Below, one piece after another: positions 56,132 through 64,000 of a stretch of 64,000 nucleotides of DNA. The DNA comes from Rhytidiadelphus loreus (lineage: Eukaryota; Streptophyta; Bryopsida; Hypnales; Hylocomiaceae). Where the stretch lies: NCBI GenBank assembly GCA_947034895.1, contig OX344763.1, positions 65,553,093 through 65,617,092 of the forward strand, given 5' to 3'. Every line of letters starts with the position of its first letter. Position 1 is the stretch's first letter. Position numbers and translations under genes: made by a program. The notes beneath the pieces were generated by a model. That model made no database searches, was not told where the DNA came from, and saw nothing but the letters and a program-made list of their open reading frames with translations.

Positions 56132-59100
56132 CTATATAATATCATTGCTACCTCCCTCAGAAAGACGTGACGAACCCTCTTTATCCTTCAGCCTTGCACT
56201 TGCCCGGCGTATTTGGAGACCAAGACCTCCACCACTCATAGGCCCCCTGGACGCAGCTTCCATGTCTACTACAGAAAAGTGTCGTTTGGTATCCGGAGAG
56301 TAGTCATCCTCGTCTTCAATCTTCCGTTTATTCTTCCGTTTTGAAGTCAAATCCACGTCTTCTGCCTTCAACGCTCTCAAAGCAGCATCCACTTTATCTA
56401 CCAAAAAGTTGACCATGTCATCATCATTTTTCATGGAAAACCACTTTGGTTCTTCTCCCCCCACTAAAAATGCCCTCCAATGCATTATGATTTCGCCCAT
56501 CTTCTTATCAAATGCCCCTACCACCTCCACCATTGAATTTTCTTTGCTTGATTGCCCATCTAGTTCCACAAAGACACGAACTTTTGCAGCTTCCTCCAAC
56601 TTTGATAAAAATAGGGCCCTCCCTAGCAAAGTGTGATTGTAATCCCCGTATTGCTCATTAAACTCTTTTGCAGGCTCCACCTCTATCCAATTGCCATCTA
56701 GTCCTTTCTTCACTTCCTTTTCGGGAAATTGAAAGAATTTGTGGTGTTGCATGCTCCAATGGCCCCCCATACTACGACAAAACACTTCTCGATCCTCCTC
56801 GTTGGCAATACCTCTAGCTCGCAACTCCACCTCTCGATCGTGGGTCATCTACACCAAGGAATCTATCGGCATCTCCGATGATTCGTATAGCCCATGTGTA
56901 GAATTTACCGAATCCCACGTTAGACTTTTTCCCCAATGCGCATAATTTTGGAATTTTAATGGTGCTTGGTCTAATGGAAGGGTCCATCGATTGTATTCGT
57001 GGCCGAGGGGCATAGCTTCTAAGATCCCGAGCATTTCGTAGAACCTAGGAGGCAAGGGAGAACGACACTCGGGGCAAACTGAACGAACAAGGGATGCTCT
57101 GACTATGTATGTGACGTGGAAAGTGTGGGGACATTGGCCCATGGTGAGGGCTCCCTCGGGGTCAAAATGAACTCGACAAAGGCTACAATGACCCTCCAAT
57201 ATTAAGGCTGAAGGATCACAAGCATGCACCATTGTCTTGTCATTCTTCTTGATGTGTGCCAAAAGCGTGGGATAAGGGACTCAACCTTCTTCTAGTTCCA
57301 AGGTCCAATTAATGGAGGCCACCTCTTCCTTCTTCGTGTGGTTCAAACGCTCGAACATTGCATCCATGTCTCCCCAATATGTGATTTCGGTGGACCCCGT
57401 TGGATGTAAATCAAACATCTTCTTCAAACGCCAAAGAAAGGACTCCACGCTATCGCATTTTTCATCCGACTTCATTGCCAATTTGAGTAGCCCTTTCATT
57501 GCTCGTGATACTACAGACGATTTGTCTTCGAGTTTTTGCACCCATGCCAACCATCGAGAGTCCAAAGTGCTCTTCGGCATACATTCATCCAATTACACTA
57601 TCCGTTGCAGTCGTTTCAACTCGGCCTCCAAACGCGTGTTTTCTTGGGTGACCTCGTTCAATTTTTGCTTCAATTCTTCGATCTCATTGCTTTCCGTTTG
57701 CATGGAAGCATCGTGGAATGTGGAGATAGTATTACCGATGGGGGTCAAATATAACAAATCTGGATTGTTGTTTTCTTCAATGCCATCTAGTATGTCCTCC
57801 ACTTTCTCCTTTCCCTTCTCAACATCCACTTCACCTTCTCGGATTTTCTTCTTCAACACTACAATTTCGTACTCCAAGTCTTCAATAAACTTCCTTTGGA
57901 AAAGCAATGTATTATGTCGACGCTTTGATTGAGCCTCCAATTTCTCTAGCTTCTCTTTCAATTTCGAAGCATCTGCTTGCAACTTAAGATTCTCAACATC
58001 TATACCCTTATACTTCTTGATCTCCTCTTGGTATTCACTCAAAACCTTCAAGTCTGTAACACGCTCGTCGAGAAATGGTGTCATAGATTGGCTGAACTTT
58101 ACAAAGTCCAAGGCACCACTCAACAATTCAGGCGCTAATTTGGAAAATCCGTTGCAACTTCTTACAGCCTTGGAGCGACTTCAGCTACAAATTGAGCCGT
58201 AACTGACAATTTTGATGCGGTCACCACAAAATCAGCCCATTGACTCTCGGAAGGCTCATGTTGGGTTTCCGCGCCTCCGTTACTCGTGCCATCCTCATTG
58301 TTGGGCTCCATGTTCTTTAAACGTTCTTCGTGTGACCGCCACAAATGTGAACCTTTACACAAAGATTCTAATAATGCAACCGAGGGCATCCGACGAACAA
58401 TTTGCCATTTTGATGTCCTCAAAGATGACAAATGTGGATACTTGGAATCGATAAATCCGCCAAGAATGGTCTCATTTGACAGCACACCATCCGATTGTTC
58501 TCCATGATGAGGTGAAGGATGCACCTCAACTCTTAGATTCAATGTCGGGCTCGGTGTCTTCGGCAAAATTTGCTTCGAAGTACTTGCCAAATGATTTAAA
58601 GCATTGTTGTCTATAAGATTCTGAATGGCAATATTAGCGTTAGCAACTTCTCCCTCAATGACATCATCTTGACGTTCATGTGGTGCGGATGGGGCCACGT
58701 GCTCCACCATTGTTGTTCCATTTGGTGTGCATATCAAATCCGTTGGAGGAGTTAAAAATACGTCGCCCTCCACATGCTCGCCTTTGAAATCTATCATTGC
58801 CGTACGGTTTTGTGTTGAAGCCAATTGCATTGCCGAACTTGTGACCTCCACGTCCTTGGTTATAGTCATTGTCATTGGTTTGACCTCTCTTTTGGATTTA
58901 AATGCCTCACTTGGCCCTGCCTATAGATTGTACAAATCGGGAATATCTTTCCGATTACATTCAAGCACACGTGGAGCATTTGTTGTCGTTGGAAACGTGC
59001 TCCAATCCCCCTTGCATGCCAATATCAATTCTGCATACACCATAGAAGCCAAGCTGTAGTTTATATATCCCTTGGACATTGCTTTATCCCCGAAGAGGGC

Positions 59101-59411
59101 CCGCCATGTGCTCGATGAATGAAATGCGCATTGTTGCAATTCCCTGGTTTGCAACAAAAACCACGAGTATGGATGATGTGGGCCTCCCTAGGCCACAACT
59201 TGTCGATGTGGTACATCTTCACATACTTCTTGCACGTCTTAGAGGACCAATGTTCCACTTCCTGCACTTCCCAACCACCCTCTGCTTTGATGTTGGAATC
59301 ATCTAAAATCTCATAGTGGAGCTCATGGGCAGTCCCCTTTGGTTTAGGCCTCCTACTATTGTCACCTCCGCCGGTCAATACACTACTACCTTCAACGCCT
59401 TGACCACTCAT
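56132..59411 (-). pseudogene. KGW/WC-domain RING-type protein, family copy 6 (longest)
   Basis: Likely start at 59411 (an in-frame ATG at 59483 is an alternative). The N-terminal domain (VEHWSSKTCKKYVKMYHIDKLWP, VYAELILACKGDW) spans a frameshift near 59150. TAG at 58923-58921 follows. The frame then runs to about 58162, shifts once near 58150, and continues to 56132 with TAA 57595-57593, TGA 57283-57281 and TAG 56851-56849. Coiled coils cover about 58080-57600. A RING-like block at 57200-57090 reads CSLC, x14, CPHTFHVTY, CPEC; the sixth ligand Cys is Tyr, so zinc binding would be impaired. A C-terminal region with a SKRKNKRK nuclear-localisation-like motif follows. All listed stops fit C-to-T changes of CAG, CAA or CGA codons. 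Confidence 0.75.
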
Positions 59412-59644
59412 GGTTGTCAACTTGAACTTGTCTCCAATTGAATTTAAATAGTCACCAAAAGTACGTGTCTTCAATCCATCCAAGTTTTAATGAATGTTTG
59501 TATGTGAACCAATATTGAAAGATGAATGACCCCACCTCTCCACCATGTAGGAGCAACTGGCACAATGAAGCAACAGTAGCACATCCAACACGGTTGTGAG
59601 TCCTAGGAAGGAGAGGGAAGTGAGAAAAAACAAGAAGGTCATCT

Positions 59645-59658
59645 GCCCTTATAGCCGT
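59645..59658 (-). promoter_or_regulatory. TATA box, class III promoter
   Basis: On the minus strand CGGCTATAAGGGCAG lies next to GGAC repeats, about 235 bp upstream of the ATG at 59411. The kinase-like gene at 61757 has the same TATAAGGG element in the same setting (61527-61535). Confidence 0.6.
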
Positions 59659-59689
59659 CCGAAACCAAACCTAAAATTGTTCGCCACCA

Positions 59690-59830
59690 AACCTCCCCCG
59701 AACGTCGCGAAGCGGACCCCAACGTCCACTGTATCGGACGACCCATTCGTCTCCAAATCCGACGCTGCTATCCGCCTTTCCGACGCTGCCGTCCGCCCTT
59801 CCCTCCCCGAGGTCCGCCCAAGCACACTTT
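59690..59830. repeat. CGTCCGCC-type array A13
   Basis: Degenerate GCCGTCCGCC, CGTCGCGAAGCGGACC and GACGCTGC units, upstream of copy 6. Same sequence class as A11, A12 and A14. Confidence 0.7.
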
Positions 59831-61229
59831 GGAGAGTTTGGGCCTTGTTTTCACCCTCTTGAGTCCTCTAGTCCTCTCCTGATTTTCAGAAGCATAGGAT
59901 TCTTTCATTTGGGAATGTAGAGATGTTGTACTAGTACCGGGTGCTCATTGATGAAGGAATGTTTCAATGTTCGAAGCATTGACTTGGTTTTCATAAATGT
60001 CAAGGCAATCCAACGACTCAAAGGTAGTATTTTGACTAATTCAATGCCTCCAAATCCTTGTTAGGGTTTAGGGTATAGGGTTTAGGCCTTTCGTTGTCAA
60101 AATGGGGGTGACAATCACAATCCTTTGTCTTTGATTTTGGATAAACAAATATGCCCTCCAAAATTCCAAATAGAACTAATAACAAAATGGAAAGGAGTTA
60201 TTGAATTGCAAACAATTCCGAAGGTCCAATTCATGTAATATTCAAAGTTGATTCATTTTCCAATGGATCAAATCTTTTAGGGGTTTGAGTGCCCAAGCCA
60301 TTCAAAGTGTGTTGTACGTATGAAAAAAAAACATGGCCTTTTAGTATCCACAATGAAAGAAACATTTGTCCTTGCAACACCTAACCATGTAGATGTTTAG
60401 ACTTTAAAAAATTTGCTTGAATGCCTAGTAGTGTGCACATGAACTTGGAGAGTGAAATGACCATGGACTTGTGAGGTTATAAGAAGACAAGTGTATGCAC
60501 TATTTTCATAGCACGTTGTCCCACCCTAGTGATTGAGCAAGTTATAATTTCATACTAGAATTAATTTAACTTGATATTTTTGGCGCTAATATTTTGGCAC
60601 CTTCTGATTCTTTAAAGAATGGAAATCAATACATTTGAAATCAATAAATTCATTCAACTCAAAGGGGGGGGAGACTTCTAGAAATCTACTTCCACACATT
60701 TTCATGCTAGAGTATCAAAACCTTTGTGAGCCCCTAATATCCCCTAAACCCAGAATACCATTTAAAAGATTTTTTGTCTTTGGTTTTGAAATGACCATTT
60801 TATGAGGTGTTGACATACAAGAAACAAACCTCGTAGCTTCATTTGGACAATGAGAAGCTTTAAGTTTTTTCTCGAAGTTCGAATAAGTAGAATTAAATCA
60901 CCATGTGTTAAATTCTTTATTTCATTTAAAAGTTTATTTCATAGGAAACTCAATTCCATCCCTAGAAAATAAGAGAAAATTATAAACTCAATGCATGCAC
61001 GTAAAAACAACATACTAAAATATGTGAATCTTTTAGATAATTCCTAAATTCACACATCCATTTTTTATTTATTTTTTAATTTTTAGATCAAATGAAATCC
61101 CAGCGCCATTGGCACAAAGGAACCTCATTAAAAATGAAATTGAACTAGAGGGCCTGCCAGTTGGTGACATCAAGGATTCAAAGACCCCTAAGGCCCTAAT
61201 GACCAATTTGGGCGGAATGCACTTCAAAA
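59831..61229. other. non-coding spacer with telomere-like string
   Basis: GTTAGGGTTTAGGGTATAGGGTTTAGG at about 60061-60087 contains three plant telomere-type TTTAGGG-like words. Otherwise AT-rich without a supported feature. Confidence 0.45.
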
Positions 61230-61522
61230 TCCCTCCCCCGTCCGCTTAGGCGGACCCCGCCGTCCTCCGTTCCCACGCAGCCGTCCGCCCATCGGAGCCG
61301 CCGTCCGCCTGCTGATCCCCGTCCGCGTGCTGCAGGCTGCCGTCCGCGATTTCGGCACTGCCGTCCGGGTTGCGGAGTCGGCGTCCGCCTAGGCGGTCTG
61401 TTCTAGCCGTCCGATGAAGCGGACTGCCGATCCGTCCGTGTGATCAGACGGCCGAAGCGAGGCGGACCGTTGGCCGTCCGCTTTGGGGTCCGTCCGCTCA
61501 TGCAGACTTCGAGGCTGTCCGC
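61230..61522. repeat. CCGTCCGC-type array A14
   Basis: Repeated CCGTCCGC, GCCGTCCGC and GGCGGACC units in both senses, running up to the TATA box of the kinase-like gene. Confidence 0.85.
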
Positions 61523-61523
61523 C

Positions 61524-61538
61524 TCATATAAGGGGGTG
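61524..61538 (+). promoter_or_regulatory. TATA box, class III promoter
   Basis: CTCATATAAGGGGGTGCGGAC lies directly after array A14 and about 225 bp upstream of the ATG at 61757. It corresponds to the TATAAGGG element of copy 6 (59645-59658). Confidence 0.65.
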
Positions 61539-61756
61539 CGGACGGCCCATCTGCTCTCACTTTTGCCATCCCCCTTGTGCTTTGCAAGAGAGAGCGGAGA
61601 GTTTGGTGGTTTATCCCCCATTGGCTCCTTTCGTAGGGAAGGTAGGAGTTGGGTTTTGGGGGCCTATATTTTGCCCGGTTTTTCTAGTTTATGTATACTT
61701 GGTGCACTTTAATTTTTTATGAATTAAATTGGGACTAAAAATTCATACTTTTTACG

Positions 61757-63241
61757 ATGCCGAGACTGAAGAGAGCGGCAAAGGGGAAGAATGTGGTGCC
61801 TAATATTGACTCAGCACGTGAACTTCCTTCTAATGCTTGCAAAGCATTCTTGATTGAATACATTGTGAAGTTTTATGAGGCGGAAACTACTATGTCTCTT
61901 GACACTAAATTTGTGAGATACCAAGAGGAATGTGTAGACAAATTCAAGATGGATATGACACAGAAGTTCACGGATGCTCTAAACGTTCCAGAATGGATTC
62001 ATGAAATGGAGAAGGAGGGCTTCCAACAATTTCTGAAGAACAGGGTGCAAGACGCATTGTGGAATGCAAAGGTGATCCTAGAAAAATACGAGAGGGAACA
62101 CCGTGCAAGTGATGAAAGCTTTGAACAAGTCATTCTCAAAGCTGATTTGTTTATTCGTTGTTGCGCTCCGTTTGCAAAGAGACGGAATTGGCGAGGGTCA
62201 TTGGGTTGGTGGACTTCGGATGAGGGAGATGTAGAATTGCAACGTGGACGACGGCATCTCATAGCACTACCAGACACAGCAAGGGTGATTCTACAAGATG
62301 ACAAAATCTTGAAGGGCGGATACGCAACAATTCGCAGGGTTCGAATTGAAGGATGTCATGAGATTCCGTCATTTTGGGAATTTGCTGCAAAGATATCTCA
62401 TCAACAACAGATTCGTCCTCAACTTGCGAAGTTGGAGCACCAACACGAATCAATGGCAGTGAGGATTCCACATGACGGAGTTATTCGGTTTGTCGCTGTC
62501 CATGCAACAAACAATGAAGGATATGCATATTGGTGGAATGGTGGTACATTGCGGCAAATGTTGATCCTCGATAATGATTATCCAGATAACATTGCCATTC
62601 GATTGTCTTATTCATGACCAATGCCCGAAGAGGTGATTCAAGCTTTCCGTCTTGGTCGATGGAGAAAGAAGCGCACCAAGTTGGCATGGGCATTGGTGCA
62701 TATCATGAATGCGGTCCACAATGCAGGTCATCTACACAATGATATTTCTCCTGACAATATCATGTTTTACTTTCCTGAGGATGAATCACGTGTTTACATT
62801 CGAGTTTGCGATTGGGGCATTTCTACGGTTCGTACTGAACCAATGAAGTCTTTGTATACGTTCACATCCGCGGTAGATCGGGATGCAACTTTGAACCGAA
62901 GGTGGTGGGTGGACCCTTCAATTGCATACGTGCATCGCAAAGATGCGGATGTGGAAATGATTCCAACTTTGTCACGTAAATCGGAGGAATATGCCATTGG
63001 TCGAATAGCTCAACGGATCAACAAACTATGCATGTCAGAGGCCTACACATCGCTTCATTGTGAAAATGAAGGACATACGAGGTTTAGCCACCATGATTTG
63101 GCAAGGGTATTTCACCTCTACTTAGATCGCCTTTGCAATCCAGTGATTGCGGAGCGTAGAAGTTTTTCCGAAATCATCCAACAATTTACTAATTCTTACA
63201 ATTGGCCTATACCAGATGGCCACTTCCGTCACTCATATTAG
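61757..63241 (+). pseudogene. protein-kinase-like protein, HND type, copy 2 (one in-frame TGA)
   Basis: Single exon of 495 codons, broken only by TGA at 62615-62617. The N-terminal third (about 1-170) is helical and charged, of no known family. The kinase-like part follows: LKGGYATIRRVRIEG (glycine loop), EFAAKIS (ATP-binding Lys), YWWNGGTL (hinge region), HNDISPDNIMFYF (catalytic loop with Asp and Asn kept; HND for HRD), VCDWGIS (DWG for DFG), RRWWVDP, and a C-lobe ending in RRSFSEII. Key catalytic residues are retained, so a kinase activity is possible if the TGA is read through or is an error. Downstream of class III promoter and array A14. The TGA may come from CGA. Confidence 0.7.
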
Positions 63242-64000
63242 TATATGAGTGTGCTACATAGTACTATAGATTATAGAAGTAAACGATAAATGTATCGGTG
63301 AGGATGTACGTTACTTACTATGTGTGCTAACTATAGAATATATATGCACCATCAATGTATGCCAATATATGTGAAATTGGCTTTCCGTTTTGAACATTTT
63401 GTATTTTTCGGAACACAAACTATTTATATACAAAACATCTTCTTCGGGTGGATGAGAAATGTAGACTTGGAGTTCTTCTTCTTGATGTATCATTGATGTT
63501 GGATTGTTGGGTACCTAGCCACCTAGGTTGGCAAGGTGGTGTGCTAAATTGTATGATCTATCATGTAAATGTACATGGCACATGCAAGAGAATCCCCCAA
63601 ATTTTCATTGGGGGGCAACAAAGTAACAACACCATTTGTATTGAAATAATACCATTATACAATATGTTGTTTTGTGAAGTTGATTTTGTTTAGGAGAAGC
63701 TTAAGTGCCAAACTCCTTGAATCAATTTTCCGTTCATTATTCTAGAACCCTAAATGAAATTAAAAATCCAAAGCATAATTGGGTTGTGGTCTTGTAAATA
63801 AAACCAAAATTGCAGATTTTAATTTGTAAAAAATTCTTTACTCAAATTTTGTCTGAGATTAAAGGCGTTCTTTATTTCAAATGTAGTGCTTAGAATGCCA
63901 TATCTTTCAATCCATGTGGTCAAAATTTTTGAAATTTTGGCGCCATGCTCTCAAATAAGTTATGTACAACATACTTTATTTAAATTCCCCCAAAAAATTG
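63242..64000. other. 3' flank of the kinase-like gene
   Basis: AT-rich, without a supported gene to the window end. Confidence 0.4.

Noticed and set aside
45080..60087. Interstitial telomeres at 45080-45107 and 60061-60087
   Set aside because: Only two or three degenerate TTTAGGG-type words each; they fit telo-box-like chance strings as well as true telomere relics.

Overview
This window looks like nuclear DNA of a land plant. It is AT-rich, gene-poor and dominated by decayed mobile DNA. Plant features seen directly are an hAT transposase with a BED finger, a Stowaway-type MITE with TA target duplication, short TTTAGGG-type telomere-like strings, a DUF7869-type transposase and canonical GT-AG introns. 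I cannot name the species; a non-flowering plant would fit, but this is not proven.

The most distinctive content is a set of single-exon genes, each set behind a GC-rich, partly palindromic tandem array (mostly variants of a unit like GGGCGACTGCGGGT, or of GCGGACGGC) and then a short core promoter. Two unrelated protein families use this layout. Six copies encode a nuclear-looking protein with a conserved N-terminal KGW/WC/RH domain and coiled coils; three of them also have a RING-type finger (2852-4345 +, 6308-8788 -, 15369-17207 +, 18582-19798 -, 48730-50334 +, 56132-59411 -). Two copies encode protein-kinase-like proteins with an HND catalytic loop (42819-44270 -, 61757-63241 +). Core promoter sequences are shared across the two families. 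Only the 2852-4345 copy is an unbroken reading frame.

Layout. 1-2271: an element with inverted arms of about 340 bp. 2.27-9.58 kb: convergent gene pair A (coiled-coil type and RING type) with arrays at both outer ends. 9.59-11.41 kb: broken hAT transposase. 11.77-12.96 kb: fold-back element and an hAT-like end. 13.3-14.4 kb: remnant of an unknown gene with a 110-bp tandem repeat. 14.53-20.1 kb: convergent pair B, the degraded mirror of pair A. 20.3-25 kb: tRNA-derived SINE-like sequence and a broken DUF7869 transposase. 26.8-28.8 kb: tandem and dispersed repeats. 31.5-39 kb: a three-exon ParB-like/DNA-methyltransferase-like pseudogene and an FCP1-like phosphatase pseudogene. About 20 short imperfect palindromes lie around these genes and in the introns of the ParB-like gene. 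40.2-46.2 kb: arrays, a Stowaway MITE, a kinase-like pseudogene and an orphan promoter. 48.2-55.8 kb: another family copy and an intact 1,098-residue hAT transposase. 55.3-63.2 kb: the longest RING-type copy and a kinase-like gene with one in-frame stop.

Much of the decay is by in-frame stop codons, usually TAG, with the frame kept. This is the pattern expected from deamination of methylated cytosine in silenced DNA. My working model is that the array-promoter-gene units are, or were carried by, non-autonomous hAT-like elements whose subterminal repeats double as promoter DNA. The sequence supports the shared architecture directly; the mobility and regulation are inference.
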